Below, in pieces: positions 1-10,589 of a DNA stretch of 64,000 bases. The stretch is taken from contig NZ_CAKXZS010000011.1 in the NCBI RefSeq assembly GCF_935822925.1, positions 227,282 through 291,281 of the forward strand, read 5' to 3'. Source of the DNA: Mesorhizobium ventifaucium (lineage in GTDB: Bacteria > Pseudomonadota > Alphaproteobacteria > Rhizobiales > Rhizobiaceae). The notes below the pieces were generated by a model. That model was given only the letters and a program-made list of their open reading frames with translations, was not told the origin of the DNA and did no database searches. The stretch's first letter is position 1, and every line of letters begins with the position of its first letter. The position numbers were made by a program, and so were the translations under genes.

Positions 1-239
1 ACGCGGACGATTCCGCTGGTCGGGTTCTCCAGGCAATTGATGCAGCGCAGCAGCGTCGACTTGCCCGAGCCGCTGCCGCCGATGATGGCGATGACCTCAC
101 CGTCGCGCGCCGACAGCGAAACACCCTTCAGCACATGCAGTTCGCCGAATCTTTTGTGCAGGTTCTCGACATGGATGGCTTCGGCGGCGTCGTTCTGCGC
201 CGTGTACTTCAGGGCGGGGGCCGTGCCTTGCGCTATCAC
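1..239 (-). CDS. Polar amino acid ABC transporter ATP-binding protein (N-terminal part)
   Basis: The first ~79 residues of an ABC ATPase run off the left edge of the window. The start of the nucleotide-binding domain ([20 protein letters not shown]) is followed by a Walker A motif GGSGSGKST at about residues 54-62 and then LLRCINCLE, the form usual in GlnQ/HisP-type amino acid importers. The only usable start is GTG at 239, because an in-frame TAA lies five codons upstream. It should energise uptake of an amino acid through a membrane permease encoded outside the window. The neighbouring plus-strand genes fit guanidino compound or arginine use, so an arginine-like substrate is possible, but that is inference. 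Confidence 0.85.
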   Translation of the reverse strand, partial: MIAQGTAPALKYTAQNDAAEAIHVENLHKRFGELHVLKGVSLSARDGEVIAIIGGSGSGKSTLLRCINCLENPTSGIVR

Positions 240-454
240 CTTTGGGGTGCCTTACGAAGTGGCTGGACCCGTCGCTGCTGGAATTTTTTACCCATTACCA
301 TCACTGGACAGACTTCTTATTCTCAAGATGGACCGTTCCGCTTGCCTCCGTCAACCATGCTTTTTGGACCATTGATCGCGGCTCGCTGAGTGGCTATTGG
401 CTGGGTGGCATGGTTCAGGAGCACTTGGTGGGTAAAGCATACGGGTCGCAATCC

Positions 455-1303
455 ATGGCCGGGGCCCTGCAGCGCGTGCTGATGCGGTCCGCGGCAAGCG
501 CCATGCACCGCGCCAAAGCATCGGAATGGCACTATGGTCCGGGCTTCGATCCGCAAAAGGCCGCTGCCCAGCATGAGGCGCTGACGACGCTGATTCTGGC
601 ATCCGGCGCCGAGATCGAATGGCTGACCGACGCCGATGACGGGCTTGCCGATTCGGTCTTCACGCACGATCCTTCGTTGATGACCGACCACGGCGCCATC
701 ATTCTTGCCATGGGCAAGGCGCTGCGCCTGGCTGAGCCCGGCCTGCACGAGGCGGCCTACAAGCGCATGGGCGTGCCTATACTCGGCCGCATCGAGCATC
801 CCGGCCAAGTCGAAGGCGGTGACTGCGTCTGGGTGGATTCTCGGACGCTGGCCGTCGGCCGCGGCGTCCGCACCAACCAGAATGGCATCCAGCAACTCGC
901 CAACCTGCTCACCCCCAAGGGTATCCAGGTCTATGGTTACGACCTGCCGCTCTGGCATGGCGAGGAGGCCTGCCTGCATCTGATGTCGGTGGTCAGTCCG
1001 CTCGCCGACGATCTGGCGCTGGTCTATGCACCGCTTTTGCCGGCTGCCTTCTACCAGATGCTTCGGGCGCGCGGCATTCGCCTGGTCGAGGGCGACGCCG
1101 AGGAGTTCTTCGCCTCCAACGGCCTCAGCCTCAATGTGCTGCCGACTGCGCCGCGCGAGGTGATCGCCGTTGCCGGCTTCCCGAAGACGGCGGCGGCCAT
1201 GGCGGCCGCCGGCTGCAGGGTTTCGATCTTCGAGGCGGACGCGCTGTGCATCGCCTGCGAGGGCGGCCCGACCTGCCTCACGCGTCCGGTGCTCAGACAA
1301 TGA
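455..1303 (+). CDS. DDAH/amidinotransferase-family guanidino hydrolase
   Basis: A 282-residue protein of the amidinotransferase/dimethylarginine dimethylaminohydrolase fold. Visible family marks are FTHDPS near residue 65, EHPGQVEGGD around 115-126, the His of HLMSVVSPL, and a C-terminal GGPTCLT whose Cys (about residue 274) is in the place of the catalytic nucleophile. Such enzymes hydrolyse or transfer the amidine group of arginine-like substrates in the cytoplasm. The reading frame is open from 242, but conserved sequence starts only near RVLMRSA, so ATG 455 is preferred over upstream ATGs at 242 and 410; no strong ribosome site decides it. The stop overlaps the next gene's ATG (ATGA), which suggests translational coupling and a shared pathway. 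The exact substrate cannot be told from sequence alone. Confidence 0.8.
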   Translation: MAGALQRVLMRSAASAMHRAKASEWHYGPGFDPQKAAAQHEALTTLILASGAEIEWLTDADDGLADSVFTHDPSLMTDHGAIILAMGKALRLAEPGLHEAAYKRMGVPILGRIEHPGQVEGGDCVWVDSRTLAVGRGVRTNQNGIQQLANLLTPKGIQVYGYDLPLWHGEEACLHLMSVVSPLADDLALVYAPLLPAAFYQMLRARGIRLVEGDAEEFFASNGLSLNVLPTAPREVIAVAGFPKTAAAMAAAGCRVSIFEADALCIACEGGPTCLTRPVLRQ

Positions 1304-2880
1304 CGACAGTCGGCGAAGCCCTCATCACTTTGCTCGAAGCCCATGACGTCGACACGGTCTTCGGCATTCCCGGTGTGCATACGGTCGAACTCTATCGCGG
1401 GCTGGCGCGCTCGAAGATCCGCCACGTCACCCCGCGTCATGAGCAGGGCGCCGGCTTCATGGCCGACGGTTATGCGCGCGCCAGCGGCAAGCCTGGCGTC
1501 GCCTTCGTCATCACCGGACCGGGGCTGACCAACACCATAACCGCAATGGGCCAGGCCCGCGCCGATTCGGTTCCGATGCTGGTGATCTCAGGCGTCAACG
1601 CCACGCCGACGCTGGGCAAGGGCCTCGGCCATCTGCACGAACTGCCTGACCAGCGCGGCATGATGGAGAAGGTGGCGCTGTTCTCGCACCGTGTCACTGA
1701 CGCCGACGAACTGCCGGGCGTGCTTACCCGCGCCTTCGCCCTGTTTTCGTCATCGCGCCCCGGTCCTGTCCATATCGAGATCCCAACTGATATCATGGTC
1801 AAGCCGGCCGACGGCATCGCGGCTTTGCTGATGAATGTCGCGCCGCCCGAACCGGATGCGGCGGCGATAGCAGAGGCGGCAAGGCTTTGCGCGGCTGCCC
1901 GCCGCCCGCTGATCCTTGCCGGCGGCGGCGCCAAGAGAGCCGAAGCACCGTTGCAGCGCCTTGCCGAAAGGCTGGGAGCGCCGGTTGTCCAGACGGCCAA
2001 TGCCCGCGGTCTGCTGCATCGCCATCCGCTCGGCGTGCCGGCGAGCCCCAGCCTGAAGGCGGTGCGTGCATTGATGGCCGAGGCCGATCTGGTCATTGCC
2101 GCCGGCACCGAATTCGGCCCGACCGACTATGATGGATATAGCGACGGTGGCTTTGTTCTGCCGCCCAATCTGATCCGCATCGACATCGGCGCCGACCAGC
2201 TTGCCCGCCGGCCGGCCCGGATTCCGATCCAGGCCGATTGTGGCGTAGCACTCGAGGCGCTGCTTGTCGAAATTGGCACGGACCAGCCGCCATCGGGCGA
2301 CGGTCAGGCTCGCGCCGCTGCGACAAGGCAAGCGGCCTTTGCCGAAATGGCCCCGGCCCTCCAGGCGCAAACGCGCGCCGTCGAGGTGATCCGCGATGCG
2401 TTGCCGGGCTCGATCATCGTCGGCGATTCGACCCAGCCGATCTACGCCGCCAACCTCTATTACGATCACGACCGTCCGGGCGGCTGGTTCAACGCCGCCA
2501 CCGGCTTCGGCGCCCTGGGCTATGGTCCGCCGGCGGCGATCGGTGCGGCCCTTGCCGTGCCTGATGCGCCGGTGGTTTGTCTCACTGGCGACGGTGGTTT
2601 CCAGTTCACGCTGCCGGAACTGGGTGCCGCGCTCGACGCCGCAGCGCCGGTGATCTTCGTCGTCTGGAACAATCGCGGCTATCGCGAAATCGAAACCTCG
2701 ATGCTCGAGGTCGGCGTCGAGCCGATCGGCGTATCGCCGGCGCCGCCTGATTTCTGCAAGCTGGCCGAGGCCTATGGCATTGCCGCCGAGCGGCTCGCCG
2801 GCATCGGTCATCTGGCAGACGTACTCAAGCGCGCGCGGGCGACCGGACTGCCGTATGTCATCGAGATCACTGTCAATTGA
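1300..2880 (+). CDS. ThDP-dependent decarboxylase, 5-guanidino-2-oxopentanoate decarboxylase-like
   Basis: A 526-residue thiamine-diphosphate enzyme with the usual three-domain order: N-terminal pyrimidine-binding domain with the activating Glu in RHEQGAGFMADGYA (E48), central domain, and C-terminal ThDP/Mg domain with GDGGFQF near residue 430 and the closing NN near 457-458. Overall it resembles the AruI type (5-guanidino-2-oxopentanoate decarboxylase, arginine transaminase pathway) more than acetolactate synthase, but AHAS-like 2-oxoacid decarboxylases cannot be excluded. ATG 1300 overlaps the stop of the preceding guanidino-hydrolase gene by four bases. Together the two could act on arginine-derived guanidino compounds; that role is inferred from the pairing. 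Confidence 0.75.
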   Translation: MTTVGEALITLLEAHDVDTVFGIPGVHTVELYRGLARSKIRHVTPRHEQGAGFMADGYARASGKPGVAFVITGPGLTNTITAMGQARADSVPMLVISGVNATPTLGKGLGHLHELPDQRGMMEKVALFSHRVTDADELPGVLTRAFALFSSSRPGPVHIEIPTDIMVKPADGIAALLMNVAPPEPDAAAIAEAARLCAAARRPLILAGGGAKRAEAPLQRLAERLGAPVVQTANARGLLHRHPLGVPASPSLKAVRALMAEADLVIAAGTEFGPTDYDGYSDGGFVLPPNLIRIDIGADQLARRPARIPIQADCGVALEALLVEIGTDQPPSGDGQARAAATRQAAFAEMAPALQAQTRAVEVIRDALPGSIIVGDSTQPIYAANLYYDHDRPGGWFNAATGFGALGYGPPAAIGAALAVPDAPVVCLTGDGGFQFTLPELGAALDAAAPVIFVVWNNRGYREIETSMLEVGVEPIGVSPAPPDFCKLAEAYGIAAERLAGIGHLADVLKRARATGLPYVIEITVN

Positions 2881-3041
2881 GTGCTGTGGCAGCGTCTGCC
2901 TGGGGATGCGATCCTCGTCGGATGGCCGCCGGTTTGACGCGCGCAAACGACGCTGCGTTATCGAGATTTCTGTTGAGTGATTGCGCGAAAGGCGCGACCT
3001 TCTGCGGCGGCGCGGCATATGAGTGACTGGAGCGGTCGAAG

Positions 3042-3749
3042 ATGACGGATACACTGGACGGCAGGCATGTTGTGGTGACCGGCGGCACCGGAGCGCTCGG
3101 TGGCGCGGTTGTCGGCAAGCTGCTGGAGCAGGGCGCGGTCTGCCATGTGCCCAATGCCCATGCCGCCGCGCCCGCGAATTTTCCCTTCCCGGCACATGAG
3201 CGCGTCAGGCTGGCGCACAATGTCGATCTCGCCGACCCCGCCAAGGTCGATGCGTTCTACGCTAGCGTTACGGATTTGTGGGCATCCATCCATCTGGCCG
3301 GCGGCTTCACCGCCGCGCCGGTCGAGAAGATCGAGCCCGCGTCATTTGCCGAAATGATGGACACCAACGCCCGCACCACCTTCCTGTGCTGCCGCGCGGC
3401 GATACGCTCGATGCTGGAATCGTCCGTGTCGGGCCGCATCGTCAATGTCACGGCGCGCGCCGGGCTCGATCTGCGGCGCGGTTCCGGCATGGTCGCCTAT
3501 GCCGCCAGCAAGGCAGCGGTCGCGGCAATGACGGTGGCGATGGCGGAAGAACTCAAGGGCAAGGGAATCCTGGTCAACGCGGTCGCGCCCTCGACGCTCG
3601 ACACGCCGGCCACCCGGGCTGACATGCCGGCCGCCGATTTCGGCAAATGGGTCAGCCTCGAAGCGGCCGCGGAGGCCATTGCCTATCTCGCTTCGCCGGC
3701 CAATCTGGCGATGAGCGGCACGCTGGTGCCGCTTTACGGCAGGGCTTGA
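3042..3749 (+). CDS. SDR family NAD(P)-dependent oxidoreductase
   Basis: A 235-residue short-chain dehydrogenase. The nucleotide motif TGGTGALG is at residues 13-20 and the catalytic YxxxK is Y153-AAS-K157. The protein is a little shorter than the usual 245-260. ATG 3042 is preceded by GGAG about ten bases upstream. It lies 161 bases after the decarboxylase gene on the same strand, so it may or may not belong to that unit. The substrate is not evident. Confidence 0.85.
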   Translation: MTDTLDGRHVVVTGGTGALGGAVVGKLLEQGAVCHVPNAHAAAPANFPFPAHERVRLAHNVDLADPAKVDAFYASVTDLWASIHLAGGFTAAPVEKIEPASFAEMMDTNARTTFLCCRAAIRSMLESSVSGRIVNVTARAGLDLRRGSGMVAYAASKAAVAAMTVAMAEELKGKGILVNAVAPSTLDTPATRADMPAADFGKWVSLEAAAEAIAYLASPANLAMSGTLVPLYGRA

Positions 3750-3812
3750 TTTACCTCTTTGTTTGAGCGCGGATCTCCCAAAATTGGTCCGATGCTCTGG
3801 CCATGGCCAAAC

Positions 3813-3846
3813 AAAAACCCCGCCGGATCGCTCCGGCGGGGTTTTT
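3813..3846. terminator. Bidirectional intrinsic terminator
   Basis: A perfect 15-base inverted repeat: AAAAACCCCGCCGGA (3813-3827), loop TCGC, then the complement ending in TTTTT (3832-3846). The A-tract and T-tract flank the GC stem on both sides, so it can end transcription from the SDR gene (plus) and from rpsA (minus), which converge here. Confidence 0.93.
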
Positions 3847-3878
3847 AACAGGCCGCGCGAGGCGCGGCGTAAGTGGAC

Positions 3879-5576
3879 TTAGCTGCCCTGCTTCTTCAGC
3901 GCGGCACCCAGGATGTCGCCCAGTGAAGCGCCGGAGTCGGTCGAGCCGTACTGGGCAACCGCTTCCTTCTCTTCGGCGATTTCCAGGGCCTTGATCGAGA
4001 CCTGCAGCTTGCGGGTCTTCTTGTCGAAGGCGATGACGCGGGCGTCGACCTTCTGGCCGACCGTGAAGCGCTCGGGCCGCTGCTCGTCGCGGTCACGGCT
4101 GAGGTCGGAGCGCTTGATGAAGGTCTCGATGCCGCTGTCGACCAGCCGCACTTCCAGGCCGCCATCCTTGACGCCGGTGACCTCACAGGTGACGACCGCG
4201 TTCTTGCGCAGTTCGCCTGAAGTCGCCGCCTCGCCGGCCGTGTCCTTGGCCAACTGCTTGATGCCGAGCGAGATGCGCTCCTTGTCGATGTCGACGTCGA
4301 GCACCTGCGCCTTGACGATGTCGCCGCGATTGTACTCCTCGATCACCTGCTCGCCCGGACGGGTCCAGTCGAGGTCGGAAAGATGGACCATGCCGTCGAC
4401 ATCGCCTTCCAGGCCGATGAACAGGCCGAATTCGGTCTTGTTCTTGACTTCGCCCTCGACCTGGCTGCCGACGGGATGGCTGCTGGCGAAAGCCTGCCAC
4501 GGGTTCTCGAGCGTCTGCTTGAGGCCGAGCGAGATGCGGCGCTTGGCCGGATCGACCTCGAGCACCACCACGTCGACTTCCTGCGTCGTCGACAGGATCT
4601 TGCCGGGATGCACGTTCTTCTTCGTCCACGACATTTCCGAAACGTGGATGAGGCCCTCGATGCCCGGCTCCAGCTCGACGAACGCGCCATAGTCGGTGAT
4701 GTTGGTGACGGTGCCCTTGATCTTCTTGCCGATCGGGAATTTCGTTCCGATCTCGGACCACGGATCGCTCTCGAGCTGCTTCATGCCGAGCGAGATGCGG
4801 TGGGTTTCCTGGTTAATGCGGATGATCTGCACCTTGACCGTCTGGCCGATGTTGAGGATTTCGGTCGGATGGTTGACGCGGCGCCATGCCATGTCGGTGA
4901 CATGCAACAGGCCGTCGATGCCGCCGAGATCGACGAACGCACCATAGTCGGTGATGTTCTTGACGACGCCTTCGACCACCTGGCCCTCTTCGAGGTTCTG
5001 CACGATTTCCGAACGCTGTTCGGCACGGCTCTCCTCGAGCACGGTGCGGCGCGACACCACGATGTTGCCGCGGCGGCGATCCATCTTGAGGATCTCGAAA
5101 GGCTGCGGATTGTGCATCAGCGGCGAGACGTCGCGGATCGGTCGGATGTCGACCTGGCTGCGCGGCAGGAAGGCCACGGCGCCGTCGAGATCGACGGTGA
5201 AGCCGCCCTTGACCTGGTTGAAGATGACGCCTTCGACGCGCTCGCCCTTGGTGAACTTCTCTTCGAGACGGACCCAGCTCTCTTCGCGACGGGCCTTCTC
5301 ACGCGACAGCATCGCTTCGCCAAGCGCGTTCTCGATGCGCTCGACATAGACTTCGACCGTGTCGCCGACCTTGAGCGTCGAGTCCTTGCCCTTGACGCCG
5401 AATTCCTTCAGCGGCACGCGGCCTTCGACCTTGAGGCCGACATCGATGATAGCCATGTCCTTTTCGATCGCGGTGATCGTGCCCTTGACGACTTGGCCTT
5501 CGCCGGAATGGCCGGCGGAAAATGATTCTTCGAGCAGGCTCGCGAAATCATCGCGAGTGGGGTTTGCAACTGACAT
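3879..5576 (-). CDS. rpsA: 30S ribosomal protein S1
   Basis: A 565-residue ribosomal protein S1 that helps mRNA bind the 30S subunit. It consists of repeated S1 OB-fold domains; the later ones show the regular [23 protein letters not shown] core, with clear copies beginning near residues 200, 290 and 375. Start ATG 5576 is preferred over the longer frame because it follows AGGAG with proper spacing. It sits downstream of cmk and aroA, the common alphaproteobacterial order, and ends at a strong terminator shared with the converging SDR gene. Confidence 0.97.
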   Translation of the reverse strand: MSVANPTRDDFASLLEESFSAGHSGEGQVVKGTITAIEKDMAIIDVGLKVEGRVPLKEFGVKGKDSTLKVGDTVEVYVERIENALGEAMLSREKARREESWVRLEEKFTKGERVEGVIFNQVKGGFTVDLDGAVAFLPRSQVDIRPIRDVSPLMHNPQPFEILKMDRRRGNIVVSRRTVLEESRAEQRSEIVQNLEEGQVVEGVVKNITDYGAFVDLGGIDGLLHVTDMAWRRVNHPTEILNIGQTVKVQIIRINQETHRISLGMKQLESDPWSEIGTKFPIGKKIKGTVTNITDYGAFVELEPGIEGLIHVSEMSWTKKNVHPGKILSTTQEVDVVVLEVDPAKRRISLGLKQTLENPWQAFASSHPVGSQVEGEVKNKTEFGLFIGLEGDVDGMVHLSDLDWTRPGEQVIEEYNRGDIVKAQVLDVDIDKERISLGIKQLAKDTAGEAATSGELRKNAVVTCEVTGVKDGGLEVRLVDSGIETFIKRSDLSRDRDEQRPERFTVGQKVDARVIAFDKKTRKLQVSIKALEIAEEKEAVAQYGSTDSGASLGDILGAALKKQGS

Positions 5577-5653
5577 AGGTTCTCCTGGAATGCCCCGCAT
5601 CTCAAGCGGGACGGGCGCCGTGGGTTAGCGTTGCGTTGGCCTGCCGGCGTTCC

Positions 5654-5686
5654 GGGCTTAAAAAAGCCCTTGGCCGCCTAAGCGGC
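5654..5686 (-). terminator. Likely terminator after cmk
   Basis: Two adjacent small hairpins lie between cmk and rpsA: GCCGC/GCGGC (5673-5686) and GGGCTT/AAGCCC (5654-5669). Read on the minus strand the first is followed by GGGCTTTTTT, giving a stem plus U-run. It may only partly stop transcription, because rpsA follows on the same strand. Confidence 0.5.
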
Positions 5687-5779
5687 AATTCCGGCGCATG
5701 AAGAATGCTGGCAGGCTGGTTCGTGCCCGATATGGGTACCTTTTCGCCGCCGGCAATCGGCAACGGCAGGAAACCCGGC

Positions 5780-6430
5780 TCAGGCGTTGTTTCTCTTGGC
5801 CAGAACGTCGTCGATGATCGCCTTGGCCGCCAGGAACGCGGCTTCTATAGCCATTTCCGACGTGTCGAGCAAGTGCGCGTCGGCGGCCGGCTTCAGCGGC
5901 GAGTCGGCGCGACCCATGTCGCGCTCGTCTCGGCGCAGGATATCGGCGAGGATTTCGTTGAAATTGGCGGTGCCGCCGATGCTCTCGATCTCGGCCAGCC
6001 TGCGTTGTGCCCGCACCTCGGCGCTCGCCGTCACATAGAGTTTTATGTCGGCGTCGGGACAGACGACGGTGCCGATGTCGCGGCCGTCGAGCACGGCGCC
6101 CGGCGGCGCCTTGGCGAATTCGCGCTGCTTTTCGACCAGTATGCGCCGCACCGAAGGGATGACAGCCACTTTCGAAGCCGCTTCGCCGACCGCATGCGCC
6201 GACAGCACCGACCGGTCGAGCTTGGCCAGGTCGACCTGACGGGCAGCGGTTTCGGCGGCCGAGACATTGTCGAGCGGCAAACCCAGCCGAAGCAGCGCGT
6301 GCGCCACTGCGCGATAGGTGAGGCCGGTGTCGAGCAGGTTCAGCCGATAGTGGTCGGCCAGCCGCCGCGCCAGGGTGCCTTTGCCGGCGCCTGCCGGCCC
6401 GTCGATGGCGATGGTGAAGGTCGAAGTCAT
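5780..6430 (-). CDS. cmk: Cytidylate kinase
   Basis: A 216-residue (d)CMP kinase that phosphorylates CMP and dCMP with ATP in pyrimidine nucleotide metabolism. The P-loop GPAGAGKG is at residues 11-18, followed by the typical [11 protein letters not shown] segment, and [13 protein letters not shown] lies in the middle of the protein. Length is normal for the family. It lies between aroA and rpsA on the same strand; a 290-base gap holding a palindromic repeat separates it from aroA. Confidence 0.96.
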   Translation of the reverse strand: MTSTFTIAIDGPAGAGKGTLARRLADHYRLNLLDTGLTYRAVAHALLRLGLPLDNVSAAETAARQVDLAKLDRSVLSAHAVGEAASKVAVIPSVRRILVEKQREFAKAPPGAVLDGRDIGTVVCPDADIKLYVTASAEVRAQRRLAEIESIGGTANFNEILADILRRDERDMGRADSPLKPAADAHLLDTSEMAIEAAFLAAKAIIDDVLAKRNNA

Positions 6431-6479
6431 TCGCCGCCCACCGTACCCGAAAATTGCAATGATCCAGACAGGCGTGGCG

Positions 6480-6660
6480 ATCCTTCGGGCCCCCCTCTGT
6501 CCTGCTCTCTTTGCCAGAACTTGGCATCTCCCCCACTTGGGGGGAGATCGGCCGTCATCGCGGCTTTCGCCAATTGTCTAAGTTGCAGGGTTGAGCGGAG
6601 CGGCCAAGCCGCCAATCTCCCCCCTTGTGGGGGAGACGTCCGGCAGGACAGAGGGGGGCG
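6480..6660. repeat. Long palindromic intergenic repeat (copy A)
   Basis: Between cmk and aroA lies an imperfect inverted repeat of about 180 bases. The outer arms read CCCCCCTCTGTCCTGC and GGCAGGACAGAGGGGG. Inside are CATCTCCCCCACTTGGGGG and its partner near 6617-6640 (CTCCCCCCTTGTGGGGGAGA). The same skeleton recurs at 27540-27713, inside nasA. It is a mobile-looking, structured intergenic element of the kind dispersed in rhizobial genomes. No protein is encoded. Confidence 0.85.
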
Positions 6661-6720
6661 CTGTCCCGCCGACGTTCCAATTTGGTCCCACGCTCCAAGG
6701 CTATTGATTGCCATCAACTG

Positions 6721-8142
<1,422 letters not shown>

Positions 8143-8274
8143 TCACGGCGGACGGAAATGGTCATCCCCTTGCAAGAGCTCGCTCAACGCGGGGATTTGT
8201 GACGCTGGCTTTAGGCTTTGACAGCGCCGTAAACTGTGGTTATGGGGACCAAACTTTCATCGACGAGGCTTGCT

Positions 8275-8661
8275 GTGAGAAAACCCGAACTTGGCACCAA
8301 ACGCATCGACCCCGAGACGGGTCAAAAATTCTACGATCTGAACAAGGATCCGATCGTCTCGCCCTATACTGGCAAGAGCTATCCCCGCTCTTACTTCGAG
8401 GATGGCAAGATTGCCGCCCTTGAGGAGGAAGAGGAAGTTGCCGAGAAGGAAGTCGACGCCGAGGAGGAAGAGGGCGTCGAGGTCGTCTCGCTCGAAGAGG
8501 CGGACGAGGATGCGAAACCCGACGATCTTCCCGATCTCAGCGATGACGAGGACGATGTGGACCTCGGCGACGACGACGATACCTTCCTCGCCGACGAAGA
8601 GGAAGAGGACGACGATGTCGCCGACATGATCGGCGTCGGCGACGATGACGACGAAGTCTGA
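8275..8661 (+). CDS. TIGR02300 family (FYDLN acid) protein
   Basis: A 128-residue protein with the conserved N-terminal block KPELGTKRIDPETGQKFYDL, then SPYTGKSYPRSYF, followed by a very acidic Glu/Asp tail; this is the FYDLN acid family of alphaproteobacteria, of unknown function. GTG 8275 is the chosen start because GAGG lies six bases upstream and family members begin just before the conserved block; ATG 8242 would add 11 unlikely residues. It is divergent from aroA and upstream of tRNA-Ala. Confidence 0.9.
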   Translation: MRKPELGTKRIDPETGQKFYDLNKDPIVSPYTGKSYPRSYFEDGKIAALEEEEEVAEKEVDAEEEEGVEVVSLEEADEDAKPDDLPDLSDDEDDVDLGDDDDTFLADEEEEDDDVADMIGVGDDDDEV

Positions 8662-8832
8662 TCCGGCCTCTCACACAGCGCCCGCCGACTTTCGCGGGGT
8701 CTTAATAAAAAGCGGCTCTTAAAGGCTTGATATTGACGGAAGGCGGGGTTAGAAGCCGCCTGCACTAACGGCGCGGTCTCAACCCGCGCCGGATCTCTTC
8801 GCCGGCAACGGCGCCGGTTGACTGCCGGGAGT

Positions 8833-8908
<76 letters not shown>

Positions 8909-9291
8909 AAATTTTTATAATGATTTCAGTTGATTAGCGTTCTCCCCCTCGGGGGCCTGTTGCCCTGAAATCGTTCGGGGCACCGCCGGGGCACCCCGAG
9001 GCGCTTTTGGGAGTCGCAAAATTATTTTTTGCCTAGTCTCCGTTTTCCGCCAGATTTGCCGAAAGGCGAGGGGATGGGATATGTTCGGACTTTTTAGTGG
9101 AGCGCCTTATCGCTCGTAAGCGACAAAGCTCTTGACTCTCTCCGGCTGCAAGTTCTTTGTTTGCGGCATGGGGGGAGTACACGGGTACGCTCAGCGCGGG
9201 CCTAGGTCCCTGAAGTTAGATTGGCTTGAGGCACGATACGCTTGCATGTTCCGTATGCCGACGAGCGCAGCCCTTGTGTCGCCGTGTAGCG
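8909..9291. other. Gene-poor stretch after tRNA-Ala
   Basis: No convincing gene is seen. There are GC-rich hairpin sequences near 8944-8956 (CCCCCTCGGGGG) and 8975-9002. An open frame at 9132-9332 lacks a ribosome site and family features. I found no integrase and no second copy of the tRNA 3' end, so the start of an island here cannot be proven. Confidence 0.5.
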
Positions 9292-9597
9292 TCAACCGGC
9301 TGAAGCCCGGCGGTGCTTTCTCAGCCGAGTGATTGCCGACCTGTCGACCGTAATCACGCCGCCGCAGTCAATCCGCACGGTGAGTTTGTCCGCTCCGCGA
9401 TCGATGCGGGTGACGTCCCCAACAAGAACTACTCGGTCGCCGGCCCGGGCTTTGGGTGGCGGCTCTAGCGTGTAAGGATGGTCATAGGACGGAATGCTCA
9501 CTCTGGCTCGGCCGCTAGGGAGAATGGTGATGACGGTACCTGCTAGCGCAACCTCATCGCCGACCTCAAATTCGCCAGGCATGTTAAGGTGCAGCAT
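9292..9597 (-). CDS. Hypothetical small protein
   Basis: A 101-residue protein that I do not recognise. It has no signal peptide or membrane segment. The sequence is rich in short beta-type segments (GDEVALAGTVITI, GDRVVLVGDVTRI), so two small SH3- or OB-like barrel repeats are plausible, and a basic tail RLRKHRR ends it. A strong ribosome site GGGAGGAAG precedes ATG 9597, which supports translation. Confidence 0.7.
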   Translation of the reverse strand: MLHLNMPGEFEVGDEVALAGTVITILPSGRARVSIPSYDHPYTLEPPPKARAGDRVVLVGDVTRIDRGADKLTVRIDCGGVITVDRSAITRLRKHRRASAG

Positions 9598-9847
9598 GGT
9601 CTTCCTCCCGATGCTTTCCTATTTGATGCTTTGCTAAATTAATGCCCGGCCACCGCGTTGGTTGCGTGCAATCGCTTCGTATCCGGCACATTTCCAAGCT
9701 GGATCGCGATGGCGACGGGACCCCGTGCGAAACGCTGTGTTAGCGGAGCCAGCAACCAGCGGGTCTTCCGATCAAACTTCGCGGAATAATGATGGACCTG
9801 AGACGTTGTCGATAGAGAACACTCTACCTACCATAGGGAGAATCGAT

Positions 9848-9994
9848 GTGCGCCTTTTCATCCTGTTTTCGGTATTGCTTTTGACTGCCTGCATGACAGC
9901 CCCACGCGCCGAGGCTCCACCCGCACGGCCAACCGCGTCTACATCGAGCGGGAGCAGCGGCAGTGCCGGCGGTTCTGGCGGTGGCGGCTACTAA
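9848..9994 (+). CDS. Small lipoprotein with Gly/Ser-rich tail
   Basis: A 48-residue putative lipoprotein. The start is GTG 9848, with AGGGAGA about seven bases upstream; the nearby ATG 9846 is in another frame and stops after twelve codons. A hydrophobic signal LFILFSVLLLTAC ends in a lipobox with Cys at residue 14. The mature part is Ala/Pro/Thr followed by a Ser/Gly run (GSSGSAGGSGGGGY), probably an unstructured tether. The function is unknown. Confidence 0.65.
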   Translation: MRLFILFSVLLLTACMTAPRAEAPPARPTASTSSGSSGSAGGSGGGGY

Positions 9995-10007
9995 AGACGC
10001 GATCGAC

Positions 10008-10589
10008 TCAGTTTTGGAAAATCGCAGAGAACCTTAATCGCGCCGGACTGTCCGCCCCAGCAAAAAGCCCGCCACCGTGAGGCAGCGGGCTCAGGCAGTT
10101 GTTGCCGGGGTTCAGTGCTGGTCGCTCCGCCCACGTTTTTTTACGGGGTTGCTTCGTGATCGGATGCGCTGCAAGAAATGCCTCGTCCCCCGCGATGAGC
10201 TTGGCGACTTCGCCCTCGCCGATCGGCAGATAGCGATCCTTTGCGGCTTCTCGCTTCCACTGGACCGCCATTAGATCGGGCGCTGGAACTCGGATTTGAT
10301 CGGCCACAGCCTGCCGGTTCCTGTCGACGCTGAGCATCCGTTTGTCAGAATAGGCGCTAGATCGATCCTCGTCCTCTAGGACGTACATCGCGTGAATGCT
10401 TTTCGCGTGCCAGTAATCCATTTCCGCTGTTGTGAGGCTGGTGGCAGCATCAGCCTTGCGCCAAGGAAGTCGGCGCGCCTGGCGCATGAGCTGATTGTGG
10501 TGCGTGTCGATGAGGACGGCATCGGGCAGCGGATCAAGGCACTGCTGCACAAATGCAGCCAGCGCCTTCGTCTTGACGGCGGCGCTCAT
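10008..10589 (-). CDS. Unknown protein coupled to DNA ligase
   Basis: A 193-residue protein I do not recognise. It is soluble and rich in charged residues, with no obvious catalytic motif. Its ATG (10589) overlaps the ligase stop as ATGA, so the two genes are translationally coupled and the product may help the ligase or DNA repair; that is inference. The last ~25 codons read through the GCCCGC hairpin at 10062-10091, suggesting that an older stop was lost by a frameshift and the natural protein ended near residue 165. Confidence 0.6.
   Translation of the reverse strand: MSAAVKTKALAAFVQQCLDPLPDAVLIDTHHNQLMRQARRLPWRKADAATSLTTAEMDYWHAKSIHAMYVLEDEDRSSAYSDKRMLSVDRNRQAVADQIRVPAPDLMAVQWKREAAKDRYLPIGEGEVAKLIAGDEAFLAAHPITKQPRKKTWAERPALNPGNNCLSPLPHGGGLFAGADSPARLRFSAIFQN
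10062..10091 (-). terminator. GCCCGC-stem terminator
   Basis: On the minus strand AGCCCGC (10091-10085) pairs with GCGGGCT (10072-10066) and is followed by a T-run (TTTTTG). It ends the ligase operon. Related stems recur downstream at 13094, 14632, 15897 and 16025. Confidence 0.75.

Noticed and set aside
323..3195. Long minus-strand open frames (323-1300 and 1750-3195)
   Set aside because: They run antisense to well-supported enzymes, have no family features and are rich in Arg/Gly, as expected for GC-rich shadow frames.
4383..5525. 380-codon plus-strand frame opposite rpsA
   Set aside because: It is the antisense of the repetitive S1 domains; no ribosome site or family pattern.
9132..9332. 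66-codon plus-strand frame after tRNA-Ala
   Set aside because: No ribosome site, no recognisable pattern, and it overlaps the supported minus gene at 9292.
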